From positions 94,421,006 to 94,485,005 of the forward strand of contig CM058235.1 of NCBI GenBank assembly GCA_030180135.1: a stretch of 64,000 nucleotides of DNA, given 5' to 3'. Below are positions 9,977-20,529 of the stretch, piece after piece. The notes beneath the pieces were generated by a model, which was not told the origin of the DNA, ran no database searches, and saw nothing but the letters and a program-made list of their open reading frames with translations. A program made the position numbers and the translations under genes. This stretch comes from Orychophragmus violaceus. Lineage: Eukaryota > Streptophyta > Magnoliopsida > Brassicales > Brassicaceae. The stretch's first letter is position 1, and each line of letters starts with the position of its first letter.

Positions 9977-11428
9977 TCAGGAGAACGCTGTCTGCGTCGA
10001 GTAGTAGGGACGGGTTGATGGACCTGTGGCTGTCTCCTGTAGGTGCAGGTGCGCATGAAGTTCCAAATGCCCCGAAGAATCCCATGCTCTCTCTCTCCAC
10101 TCTGCATCAGACATATCACCATAGTGCACTGTAATCTCAGGATAAGGGCCGATGTCAGCAGCAGGAGCAGCAGCTGGCGCATGGGCAGAAGAAGATGAAG
10201 CTCGTGTGGAAGGCTCTCCCAGCGGATGAGCCATAGAAGGGACTCCACGCTGCGCGGTCTCAGGAGGCTGGAATCTCAGGGCCTCCAGTGTATCAATCTG
10301 TGTATATCCAGGAGCAGGAAGCTCCAATCCACACTTCCCAGAGATCGGATCGTGGTAAATCCAAATGCGCCCCTCCTTGAGCCAGGTAGCGCTCTGCAAG
10401 TGGCTGAAATCAAGGAACTCCTTGGCTGTGTCACACTTTGTGCCCTCTAGAGGAATCCCGCAGTGCATAAAGATGGGAGTAAGCAGGCTCCCCACTATCT
10501 CAGTACGAACGCCATCAAATGGCTTCAGCTGCAGGTCACATAGATGCTGGGCAAAAACAGCTCCCAAGTTAAGACCCTTAGTAGGATCTCTCACGCCAGA
10601 ACCCTCAAACTGATCTCGCAGCCCGATAAACAACATCTCCATCTCATACTTGCGCATCTTGTTGGCCTCATACTTGCACAGCAAGCTCCAACACAAGATA
10701 CGCAAGACATATCTCAGCACAGGATGCCTCACCTGCTTCACCGGTGTAGTCCTCGAGTTGTATCGACCACTGCCAATACACTCCCAAAATACCCGAGCCT
10801 CCTCTGGATCCCACTCAAGTGGCATGCCAATGCGTCTCGGCTCAGTGCTAAAACCGTAGATCCTGCAGATATCTAGTAGAGGAATCCGATACCTGACTCC
10901 CCAACTCATGAAGGTAAAGATACCTCCTGTAGCGCTCCAGCTGTCTGGAGACGGGTAAACCACTCTGCAAGTGGCTAACAACTGTCTGACCAGCTCTGGA
11001 TATAGATCATAAGGACGCATAGGCATTGTCCCTAGACCAATGCCCTTGCACACTGCAAGTACCTGCTCATCGATCCCCAGACTCTTACAGGTAGAGTAGT
11101 CTGCAAACTTGGTCGGTTTGATAGTCATCCCACACCAACCATTGTATAGCAGTGAGTCAAATTCATCCCACTGGTTAAGCAGTGGCCTCTCTGTAAAATC
11201 AGTCGTCTTGAGGAGCTCAGCAATGTTCTGCGGCCATTGTCTGACTGTCGGGATATCTGTCGTGTCTGCTCGGGGCCAAGGCAATGCTACTGCCGGACCA
11301 ACTCTAACATAAGGCTCAGGTGGCTGAGACTCTCTATGAAACCACCCCGGTGGTGGAATGCACTGTCGTGTGGCTGTTGCTGCTGTTGCTCGGCGCTTGC
11401 GGGGTTGTCTTTGAGTTGCCATCTGCAT
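9977..11428 (-). CDS. ATHILA ORF-1 protein (copy A)
   Basis: This protein of unknown function sits in the envelope position of Athila retrotransposons (Pfam ATHILA ORF-1 family). The frame has 483 codons from the ATG at 11428. Family hallmarks are visible: WDEFDSLLYNGW, YDLYPELVRQLLATCRVVY, FTFMSWGVRYRIPLLDICRIYGF-type spacing (from residue ~170), and a basic N-terminus (RQPRKRR). The C-terminal tail is frame-shifted relative to copy B by a 4-bp length difference in a CT repeat near 10089. The tail in the overlapping frame 9925-10248, ending DPYAGIDDDSE, is probably ancestral. No transmembrane segment is obvious. It is transcribed with the protease region upstream (12337-13307). Confidence 0.85.
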   Translation of the reverse strand: MQMATQRQPRKRRATAATATRQCIPPPGWFHRESQPPEPYVRVGPAVALPWPRADTTDIPTVRQWPQNIAELLKTTDFTERPLLNQWDEFDSLLYNGWCGMTIKPTKFADYSTCKSLGIDEQVLAVCKGIGLGTMPMRPYDLYPELVRQLLATCRVVYPSPDSWSATGGIFTFMSWGVRYRIPLLDICRIYGFSTEPRRIGMPLEWDPEEARVFWECIGSGRYNSRTTPVKQVRHPVLRYVLRILCWSLLCKYEANKMRKYEMEMLFIGLRDQFEGSGVRDPTKGLNLGAVFAQHLCDLQLKPFDGVRTEIVGSLLTPIFMHCGIPLEGTKCDTAKEFLDFSHLQSATWLKEGRIWIYHDPISGKCGLELPAPGYTQIDTLEALRFQPPETAQRGVPSMAHPLGEPSTRASSSSAHAPAAAPAADIGPYPEITVHYGDMSDAEWRERAWDSSGHLELHAHLHLQETATGPSTRPYYSTQTAFS

Positions 11429-12336
11429 AAGAGAAATTCAAACACAAATAAGTCTCGGCAAACTCTCTGTGAAATCGCGAAGCATCGACCGTTGCACCTA
11501 AGGCATCGATCGTTGCAAGGCGATTTCGCATTATCGAACATTTCCCCAAAATCGCAAAGCAACGACCGTTGCACAAGGGCAACGACCGTTGCAAGGCAAT
11601 TTCAGCCGCAATCAAAATCCATAAATCGTTCTAAATTCGTTCCGCATTTGCACTAATCAGCCTAAAATCATCACCGACCATCCTAAATTTAGTCCATTCG
11701 AGCAAGCATTCATCAATTTCAATCCAAAATTCTCAATTTCTAAAACCCTAATATTGAATCCGAAAATCATAAAATAGAGGCACATTACCTTGGATTCGTG
11801 ATGTATGGGCTGTAAGAATGAATTGATAGTGTAAAATCGAGAGAATAGTACTTGAAATCGAAGAAAATGATGAAGAAATGAGAGTTTTGGGGTTTTCGGT
11901 TCGTACGGACGGCGAGAAATGGAGAAGAAAAGAGGAGAGAAGGGTTTAAGGCAACTTACCTCGGTCGTGGGTGCAACGACCGTTGCTAGGTGGCAACGAT
12001 CGATGCTGGGTGAACCAAATCGATTCCGGTTTAGCGCGCGTACCTTAATTTTGCAATTGAACCAATTGCAACGACCGTTGCACAGGTCCGCAACGATCAT
12101 CACAATGCGATCTATCTCCTCGTCGTAATCTCCTTGCAACGACCGGTGCACAAGTGCAACGATCGTCACACATCTTCAGACTCGAATTATGTATCTGAAA
12201 CTTAACAAAAACAAACAAAAACGTGAAATCCTAAGAAAAATACCGAAAATAAGAAAGAAAAACAACTAAACCTAACAATGGGTTGCCTCCCACTCAGCGC
12301 TTGTTTAAGGTAATTAGCTTGAACGGACGAACAAGA
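11429..12336 (-). other. Athila-1 spacer between protease and ORF-1 (copy A)
   Basis: In an ordinary Athila this interval would hold about 3 kb of reverse transcriptase, RNase H and integrase; here it is about 0.9 kb. It contains two clusters of CGATCG/CGACCG palindromes (11482-11614, 11972-12165). Open frames in it translate into repeated CNDRC/CNGRC peptides and are palindrome artefacts. I see no trace of an RT or integrase motif. Confidence 0.7.
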
Positions 12337-13307
12337 TCAGTTTGCTGGAGATCCTGACAGAGACTTTGATTGTCTCTGTGCAAGCCTCCTCATCCATGGT
12401 GGAGAATAAGCTGTATCAGAATGATCCTGTCCTAGAAAAGAAGGAGTAAACTGCTCTCCAGGATCCAAAACCATAGTGTGGCTTGACTGCTCATCATTTC
12501 CATCCATAATGGTGTAGGTCTGCCCATCTATCAGTGGCTTGCGCAGCTTGTCCATCTCGAAATGCAGCGGCTCATCTCCCAGGTGGAGGTCTATCAGACT
12601 GTGTCTAACATCTATCACTGCTCCTGCTGTAGCCAAGAATGGTCTTCCCAATATCAATGCATCATCAGGATCACTGTCATACTTCAGCACTAAGAAGTCT
12701 GTTGGAACTAAATAGTTTCCAACTCTCACCGGGACGTCCTCAAGGAGTCCTTCCGGAACTCGTATAAACTGATCAGCTAGGACAAGAGAGGTCCTAGTAG
12801 GAGAAAAATCCAGCATACCCAGCTTCTCTGCCACAGAATATGGCATAAGACTTCCAGCAGCTCCCAGATCACAAAGAGAGCGCCTAAAACTATCCTCAAA
12901 GATAGAACAACTTAGCACAAAAATCCCAGGATCAGGCAGCTTCTTGGGAACCTTGGTTAACAGAACATCACTTATCTGTTGAGGGACTACAATCACCCAA
13001 TCTTTCAGCTCTTCATCTAAAGGCAACATCTTGTTCAAATACCTCTGCACACATGGGTGATAAGGTGGATCATCAGATGATGGAATTTCTTCCAACTCTT
13101 CACCAATCTCCTCTAGCTTCTTAAGCTCTTCAATCTCCTGCTTAATCACTTCAGATACTGAGGGATATAGTCTAGTGAATTGTGCATAAATCTCCTCCTG
13201 AGTGATCTCGGAAACTCCAGGGAATAAGCGATCAAGTTCCAAATCTGCGTCAATGCCATCATCATCCGGAGAGTTTGTCTGTTCACGACCTGCATCGACC
13301 GACACTA
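12337..13307 (-). CDS. Athila-1 aspartic protease region, cut off from gag by Copia (copy A)
   Basis: This is the C-terminal part of an Athila gag-protease polyprotein. The retropepsin-like core has CDLGAAGSLMP (the active-site D in a DLGA form), followed by SVAEKLG and, about 75 residues on, DDALILGRPFLATAGA, which is the typical ILGRPF hydrophobic strand. Upstream lies a charged linker (IEELKKLEEIGEELEE). The polypeptide ends about 70 residues after the ILGRPF block at a stop at 12337, with no RT following. At 13307 it meets the Copia target duplication CACTA; an apparent longer frame to 13344 starts inside the Copia LTR and is not real. Confidence 0.85.
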
Positions 13308-13989
13308 TGAAGGAATTTCTAGCAGTTCTAATCAGGATTAGCAACCCTAGTCTGAATTCCGAGCCTAGGATCTAAGGTTCATATAATTGAATCTATGGGA
13401 TCTCAGATTTACCTGGTGATTTGCAGCGGAAGTTTTAGCAGATAATCGAGATCACGAAGCACCTCAAACGCTGTGACTCTACTGGTATCCACACGCACAC
13501 AAACTGGATAGGAGGGATGCTAGTGCCTATAGAGATCCAATCTCTTCAGAGGTTTCTATTCAAGTTCTGGTGGCTGTGAATTAGGTTAGAAACAAGTTTA
13601 GGTCGACCATATATCTTATATATGTCGGCTTAAACCACAACGGAATTAACCAACGATTAAACCGTATTAATCTGGTTAATCCGCGAGTTGTGTCGATCGA
13701 TGCACTATCTGCAACGATCGACACTGCCCCAGAATATTGATATCGAATGCATATCAAATATGCATTCTCTGGATCATTACATTAATGATCAACCTCGTCT
13801 TTAACGCCCAGTTTGCTTAGGTGTGTGACCCTGTAGGATCATATAACACTAGCAATGAGTTCTCAACTCATTGATCATAAGTGGCTTCTAGCAAAGCGTT
13901 ATGACTACCTAGTGTCATGTGATTGTCTCATCTCGACAATACGACTTTCACTTAGAGCAAGTACAATCGATTTCAGGACATTCCCAACA
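13308..13989 (-). repeat. Copia LTR (3' LTR, copy A)
   Basis: The 682-bp LTR reads TGTTGGGAATGTCC...GAAATTCCTTCA on the minus strand. The target duplication CACTA is at 13303-13307. The polypurine tract AAGTGGGAGAT abuts it at 13990-14003. It carries two CGATCG palindromes (near 13690-13725) upstream of a TATA-like CATATATAAG (about 13610-13625), read on the minus strand. Confidence 0.93.
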
Positions 13990-14814
13990 ATCTCCCACTT
14001 GTACTGGAATCATCTATTCCTTTAATTCCTTTGTAGCTATATCTCAATCTAGCATAAGGCAAGAACGTGTCATCCTTATTAATCTAGATCACGTTTATCG
14101 AATCCCGATTTGTACTGATAAAACAAATGACTGACAATCACCTCGTTTGAGCGCGGCCACGCATTTCCAGTATCAAATCTTCGATAGGCCCAGAGATATT
14201 TAACTCCTGTTATATAGGAGGTACAAATCCCATCTTGTTCCATCCATGTCTCTTTTATATCTCATGATACGCCTAATCAGTGTCTTTATGGTCACCAGTT
14301 ACGGCTGACGTTTGACAAATTCAAGACGAACCAATCCATATAAGAGAGGACATGATGAACTCAGGTCTAAGGACTACACTCTTTAGTCGTAATGAGAAAC
14401 TCTTATGACACTCATATAACATCTTGTAGAGTTCTCATTAACGGGTCAAGTCCGATCATGTGTTCTCTAAAACATATCTATGTGATTGACTTTAATACAC
14501 TTATTATATGACTCCATGAAACATGAACAACAAGTCACCTCACATACTAGTCTCACGTGGTTGTTAATGTCCCATTTTAACAACCTCGACTAGAGACCAT
14601 TCATAATTTATGTCATTTGTTTCTTATAGGGTTTCATGATCAAGTCACATACTTGATGACCTATAAAATGTCATAAATTACTTTGGGAAAATATATTTAA
14701 TTAACACAATTAAATAATTCTGAAACAATTTCATTAAAATAACATAACCAAATTATGTTTTACGAACATCAAGTCATAACTAAAAACCAAATATAACTCC
14801 CACTGAAAACAAGA

Positions 14815-17405
14815 TCATATCTTAAGAAATCTAATGCATACAGCAGCAGTGTGAAACTCATGCTTAGGCCTTGGGAGGGGCTTGGTCAGTGGATCAGCGA
14901 CATTCTCATCCGTCGGGACTCTGCTGAGACTTATGCCATAAGACATTGGTATGAAGCCTTCTTGGAATCTTGCATTCTGAACCTGTGTAAGACTTTATCG
15001 ATATAAGTGTCTTGACACAGTCCAATCAACTTGTTTAATCTATCTCTATAGATTCTTATTCCAAGAATATACGCGGCTTCTCCCATGTCTTTCATTTAAA
15101 AACAACTTCCGAGCCAAGTCTTAACAGACTGTAACAACGGAACGTCATTTCCGAGAAGAAGTATGTCATCTACATACAACACGAGAAATGCAACTGCGCT
15201 CCCACTAGTCTTCTTGTAAACACATGGTTCTTCTTCGCTTCTGATGAAATCAAACTTTTTGATTGCTTCATCAAAACGAAGATTCCAACTCCGAGATGTT
15301 TGCTTCAATCCATAAATGGATCGATGAAGCTTGCATACTTTCCTAGCTGCATTTGGATCGATGAAACCTTCGGGTTGTGTCATATACACATCCTCTTCCA
15401 GAATTCCATTAAGGAAAGCTGTTTTCACGTCCATCTGCCATATCTCATAGTCATAATGAGCTGCTGTTGCTAGGAGAATCCGAATGGATTTAAGCATGGC
15501 GACCGGGGAATAAGTTTCTTCATAGTCAATGCCATGAATTTGTTTGAAACCTTTTGCCACCAGCCTTGCTTTATATATCTGAATATTTCCATCCACATCA
15601 ATTTTCTTCTTGAAAATCCATTTACACTCAATGGGTCTTGCACCATCGGGTAAATCAACCAAAGTCCATACTTGGTTCTGTGACATGGATCCCATTTCGG
15701 ATTCAGCGGCTTTCAGCCACTTTTCGGAGTCAGGGCTCATCATCGCTTCTTCAAAATTCGCTGGCTTGTCACTGTCAATGATCAACAAATCATGACAATT
15801 GGTTACGAGAAATCCATATCTCTCGGGTTCGTGACGGATCCTTTCGGATCTGCGAATTTCAGGCTCCACAGGCGTTGGGTCTACAACTCTTTGTAGATCC
15901 AACTGTTGCTCCTCCACAATGGGCTGGGCGGTTTCCTGTGGCTCTCGAACTTCTTCGAGTTGTACTGTACTACCACTGTTTCTCTTGGAAAGAAACTCTC
16001 TCTCAAGAAAAACACAGTTCCGAGCAACAAACACTTTGTTCTCGGATTGGTTGTAAAAGTAGTATGCCTTGGTTTCCTTAGGATAACCAACGAAGTAGCA
16101 CTTATCAGATTTGGGTTCGAGCTTATCTGTAATTAATCTCTTAACATAAGCTTCACAACCCCAAATCTTCAGGAAAGACAAACTTGGAACATTTCCAGTC
16201 CACATCTCATGTGGTGTCTTTGCAACTGATTTTGACGGAACCCTATTAAGTGTAAACGCAGACGTTTCTAGAGCGTATCCCCAAAAGGATAATGGAAGAG
16301 TTGAGAGACTCATCATTGATCGAACCATATCTAATAAAGTTCGATTCCTCCTCTCGGACACCCCATTCCATTGTGGTGTTCCAGGAGGAGTGAGTTGTGA
16401 AACAATTCCACAATCTCTCAAATGATCACTGAATTCTTGGCTTAAGTATTCTCCTCCACGATCTGATCGAAGAGCCTTAATGCTTTTGCCAAGTTGATTT
16501 TGTACTTCATTTTGGAATTCTTTGAACCTTTCAAAAGATTCCGACTTGTGTCTCATTAAATAGACATAGCCATACCTGCTGAAATCATCAGTGAAGGTAA
16601 TGAAGTATCGAAAATTTCCCCTGGCACTTGTGCTCATTGGGCCGCACACATCTGTATGTATAAGGCCCAATAGGTCACTGGCCCTTTCATTTTGTTTGTT
16701 GAAAGGGGCCTTAGTCATTTTTCCCAGTAAACAAGATTCACATTTCTCACATGATTCATAATCAAATGAGCCCAGCAGCCCATCACTATGGAGCTTTTGG
16801 ATCCGTTTCTCGTTTATGTGGCCCAAACGACAATGCCAAAGAAAAGTCTGATTCGTATCATTTGATTTGAATCTCTTGGTGTTAATGTTATAGATTGGTG
16901 TGCTTTGGTTTAAAACATAAAGCCCATTCTCTAATGGGCTGCTACCATAAAATATATCATTGTAATCAAAAGAACAACATTTATTCTTAATTGAAAACTG
17001 ATATCCTTCTACATCCAAAATAGGAATAGAAATAATATTTCTGCTTATAGCAGGTACATAGTAGCAATTATTAAGTTTTAAAACCAAACCAGAAGGTAAA
17101 GACAAGTTATATGTTCCTACGGCTAATGCAGCAACTCTTGCTCCATTCCCCACGCGTAGGTCCACTTGCCCCTTTTCCAACTTCCTACTGTTGCTTAGGC
17201 CCTGCATATTTGTACAAATATGAGCACCACAACCGGTATCCAATACCCAAGAAGTAGAACCAGAAGTAGTAACATTTACTTCTATAACATAAATACCTGA
17301 AGATGAAGTCTCGAAAGTCTTCTTCTTCTTCTTCTCTTCCAAGAATTTGTTGCAGTTTCTCTTCCAATGTCCAGGCTCTTTACAGTAATGGCACTTATCA
17401 GTCAC
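14815..17405 (-). pseudogene. Copia pol: protease-integrase-RT, RNase H deleted (copy A)
   Basis: From the N-terminus: zinc knuckle CHYCKEPGHWKRNC, protease DTGCGAHIC, integrase zinc finger region (HCRLGH...CESCLLG), integrase core (HTDVCGPM, TDDFSRYGYVY, SDRGGEYLS) and RT (KWIFKKK, KTAFLNG, YVDDILLLGND). The long frame runs 17405-15096 and stops just after YVDD because a short T-run indel shifts the frame. Downstream, remnants of the RT end (MKDMGEAAYILGIRIYRD) are followed by a one-base deletion. They are then fused directly to the C-terminal DENVADPLTKPLPRPKHEF block, so almost the whole RNase H domain is deleted. The same deletion occurs in copy B, so it predates duplication. Confidence 0.85.
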
Positions 17406-18166
17406 AGATGGGCCAGGCTTGGGCTTGGGGCTGGCGCTGGCGTGTCCGGGTTCTCAACCTGGACGGCCTTGCCCTTTCCCTTCCCTTTGCCAAGTTTCTT
17501 AAACTTCTTACCTCCTTGTACCATAAGTACATTCGGAGTGCCCTTCTTGATATTAGGCTCAGCTGTTTTGAGCATCCCATGCAGTTCAGTCAACGTCTTC
17601 GTCAAGTTATTCATGTTATAGTTCATAACAAACTGATCATAACTTGACGGCAGTGACTGCAGAATGATGTCAGTAGCCAACTCTTGGCTAATGGGACAAT
17701 CCAGCCTCCCCAGGTTATCAATATAACCCATCATCTTAATGACATGAGGACTGACTGGACCGTCCTTTGGTAGCTTGCATTCAATGAGAGATTTAACCGT
17801 CTGGTACCTCTCAGTTCGTGCTTGCTCCTGAAACATACTTTTCAGGCTAGTGATCATCTCCACTGGCGACTCCACGTTCTCGTATTGCTTTTGCAAATCC
17901 GAGTTCATGGTAGCCAACATGAGACAATTCACATCGACCACATCATTAGAGTGCTTATCCCAAGCACTCCTTTCTGCATGTGGAGCATTGGCTCTCGGTT
18001 TTTCAGGGAGAACAGTTTCCAGGACATAGTCCCTTTTCTCCTGCTTGAGAACAATTCTCAAGTTCCGATACCATTCGAGAAAATTCGATCCAGTTAACTT
18101 GTCCTTCTCAAGGACGGATCGCAGGGAGAAAGAGTTATTATGAGTGTTAGTCATAGCTGAGAACAA
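17402..18166 (-). pseudogene. Copia gag (copy A), separated from pol by a frameshift
   Basis: The ATG is at 18166. The capsid-like part includes LTGSNFLEWYRNLRIVL and the UBN2-type core LPSSYDQFVMNYNMNNL. It ends in a lysine/glycine-rich basic stretch (KKFKKLGKGKGKGK). In copy B this frame runs on into the zinc knuckle and protease. Here a one-base difference in the G-run near 17431 shifts it to a premature stop at 17402. The protein would assemble the virus-like particle. Confidence 0.82.
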
Positions 18167-18708
18167 AGAAAGGTAAAAGGTTTAGTTATGATGTTCAAGA
18201 AATGAGAAGTCTTAACTTTTAAGAAACTCGCATTATATTCAAACAATGTTTCCTCAGATGAATATAATGATCCAAGACCCATACTTCACTAAATTCAAGT
18301 GAGCCACTGGCTATCACTCAACTTTAGCTATCTAGGTAAGCAACAACTTTGCTAGTTATATCCAATATAACTCTTGGTTGTGGATTGACATCTTATGTCC
18401 AATCCACCTGATGTCTCTGAGCCCAAAACGATTTTGATGGCCCAGTCAAGTAAACCAATCTCTTCAGTCATGTAATTGTCGATGTCTTGCACTGCAAGTC
18501 CATCAACACGATTACCTCTGTCTTACTCTTGAAATTGTGGACATCTTGCACTGCAAGTCTATCGCACAATTAAATAGGTCTTGACAGTTGACAAGATTGG
18601 AAAGACATCAAGGATTACTTGATATTTTGATTGAGGAACGGAATTATTTAAAACGTTCAGTTTTATTATGTTTTAATTCTTATAATTAAATGATTTATCT
18701 TGCTTCGG
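18167..18708 (-). other. Copia 5' leader, truncated (copy A)
   Basis: Untranslated leader upstream of gag. It includes two imperfect copies of a GTCGATGTCTTGCACTGCA-type unit (18478-18500 and 18536-18565). Homology with copy B ends at the GCTTCGG at 18702-18708. Confidence 0.6.
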
Positions 18709-20312
18709 CCGATATCAAAGTCGGAATCGACCGACACCGAGATTTCGCTCTCGGGTTTTTCAGCATTTCAACAAGTTCAACATTCTTAAACTCGAATTTC
18801 TCTCCTTGTTTTGATCCATCATCAATCTGAACTGACAAAGCTTTGATGTGGGTTTCCATAACACTCTTTCCCTTAACTGAGCTTGAAAGTTGGTTCAATT
18901 GTGTATCCAACTGGTTCACATGTGTGCTTAGTGATTCAAACTTTCCATTCAGATCTTCATACACAACAACCAGCATCTTGTTGAATTCCACAGTAGTCTT
19001 CGTCTGTCCTTCCAGCACCCGCTCTATCATAGCTTCGATTTTGCTCTCATGAGTACTAGCAGCAGGAGGTGTCTGATAGGAAGATGATCCATAAGTCCTC
19101 TGATAGGAGTTACCTGGCTGATAAGGCTTTTGGTAACCAGCATTCTGGCGATATCCAGAAGAGCTTTGATTGCTTGTGAAAGCGCTCCTCTGTCAACCAG
19201 TGAAAAACTTATTACCTTGCTGATTACCAAACCTGCTTCCTTGGAATCCAGAGTCACTGATGTAGTTCACATCCTCCTCTTGGTTGTCTTCTTCAGCCCC
19301 AAACACCTCAATTTCCTGAGCAAAGTGGATAGCTTTCTTTGCAGTCAACAAACTGTGTACAGTGTCCAGCTTACTCCTTATATCAGCTATCTCCAGATTG
19401 TCGATCTTTCCACCAGACTCTTTCCTTCTCCTATCAGCAGTCTTGGTGCTATTGCTGCTCACCAAGTTGTCAATCAACGTCTTAGCTTGCTCAAGAGTCC
19501 TTGTATTGAAGTTTCCATTGCTAGCATTGTCCAATGCAGTCTGGTAATGGAGATCAATACCTCTGAAAAATATGCCTAGCAGCGTCACTTCAGAGAATCC
19601 ATGGTGAGGACAATCATGTTGGTACTTCTTAAACCTCATCCAGGAAGATTTAAGAGGCTCTGTAGGTCCTTGGGTGAAAGTAAGAATATCCTGTCTCGAC
19701 TGATCATAGCGAGCATCATAGAAATGCCTCAAAAACTCACTCTTCACAGCATCCCAAGTGGTAAACTTCCCAGGTAGAAGTTGTTTCAGCCAAGCTGCAG
19801 CATCTCCAGCGAGAGAATAAGGGAAAAGCTTGAGAAACAACAGTGATGAAGTCTTCAAACTCGTCAATATGGTCCATGGGTTGCTCATGTGGGAGACCAT
19901 GAAATGGATTCTGCCTCAGCAGAGAGTAGTAGACAGTCTTGATCTCGAAGTCATTCTTCTCAAATCCAAGAGGTACAATTGCTACCCGGTTAGCATGGAA
20001 CTCATCCGGACGGTTGTAGTCAGCAAGAGTCCTCTCAGCAACAATCATCTGCCTCTGACCTTCAGGTTCAGGTTCAGGTTCAGGATCAGGGATCACGCGT
20101 CCCTCAGCATCAATACTTTGCCTGGCAGCGTTGTACGGGTTGTTCTGTCGGTCTCTCAGAACACCCTCAGCATCAGGTATCAAAATCAAACGGTTGCTAT
20201 TCATTCTTATCCTTTGACCCTTTCTGTTCGTTCTCTCTAGTCTAGCTAGCTCCTCAAGTCTGAGGTTCACAAGTTCTTCGCTATGGTTGCTTCGAGTATG
20301 TCGACTTGGCAT
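18709..20312 (-). pseudogene. Athila-2 gag, frameshifted and interrupted by stops
   Basis: Retrotransposon gag of an Athila subfamily distinct from Athila-1. The ATG is at 20312. The N-terminal part (RTLADYNRPDEFHANR, DHIDEFEDFIT) runs to about 19840; a frameshift then moves the reading to 19193-19900, containing FPYSLAGDAAAWLKQLLPG and FLRHFYDARYDQSRQ, the Retrotrans_gag core. A stop at 19193 separates the glycine/glutamine-rich linker and a coiled-coil-like tail (18695-19030). The sequence is clearly related to, but easily distinguished from, the copy B gag at 38437-39579. The 3' side is cut at 18709 by the junction with Copia. Confidence 0.82.
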
Positions 20313-20505
20313 ACACAGAACTCAAAATCTCTGTCTCGAGCTCAGTGTTGGGCGACACTAGTGATGGTGTCGGTCGATACTAAATGTGTCTGTCGATTAC
20401 CTGCGCAACCAAAAACAAGCCAAACAAGAGAAAAATCAGTAACAAAGAAAATAAAAACGACTTAGACTCAACTTTAGGACAAAATCTATCGGCGAACTCA
20501 AAGAG

Positions 20506-20523
20506 TCCCCGGCAACGGCGCCA
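20506..20523 (-). other. Athila-2 primer binding site (tRNA-Asp type)
   Basis: The minus strand reads TGGCGCCGTTGCCGGGGA, complementary to the 3' end of plant tRNA-Asp, the usual Athila primer. It lies 6 bases from the LTR. Confidence 0.85.
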
Positions 20524-20529
20524 AAAACT

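Larger units (their letters stand above)
1..18708 (+). repeat. Segmental duplication copy A (MULE 5' part, Athila-1, Copia, plus private Harbinger)
   Basis: Base 1 corresponds to 22829, and the two regions stay collinear up to 18708/36629 with only scattered substitutions and small indels. The single large difference is the Harbinger element at 2503-7411, present only here. Downstream of 18708 the homology ends sharply inside the Copia leader. The copy extends left of the window. By eye, copy A and copy B Athila LTRs differ at roughly half as many sites as the two LTRs of the copy B Athila differ from each other, which fits duplication after both retrotransposon insertions. An assembly artefact (two haplotypes placed in tandem) is the main alternative. 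Confidence 0.9.
13308..18708 (-). mobile_element. Ty1/copia element, truncated at its 5' end (copy A)
   Basis: The same insertion is present in copy B, with the same CACTA target duplication at the left. The 3' LTR, pol and gag are retained, but the leader stops at 18708, so the 5' LTR and primer binding site are lost. The next base belongs to a different Athila subfamily. The region 13990-14814 between the LTR and pol is about 0.8 kb of non-coding 3' sequence in which I see no gene. Confidence 0.9.

Noticed and set aside
11334..11656. Several overlapping ORFs with CNDRC/CNGRC peptides
   Set aside because: They translate the GCAACGACCGTTGC palindromes; not independent genes.
13308..13344. 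Apparent N-terminus of the protease ORF (and the same at 31227-31263)
   Set aside because: These codons lie inside the Copia LTR; the frame crosses an insertion junction by chance.
20506..20523. tRNA-Asp-like sequence
   Set aside because: Only the 18-base complement of the tRNA 3' end is present, next to an LTR; it is a primer binding site, not a tRNA gene.
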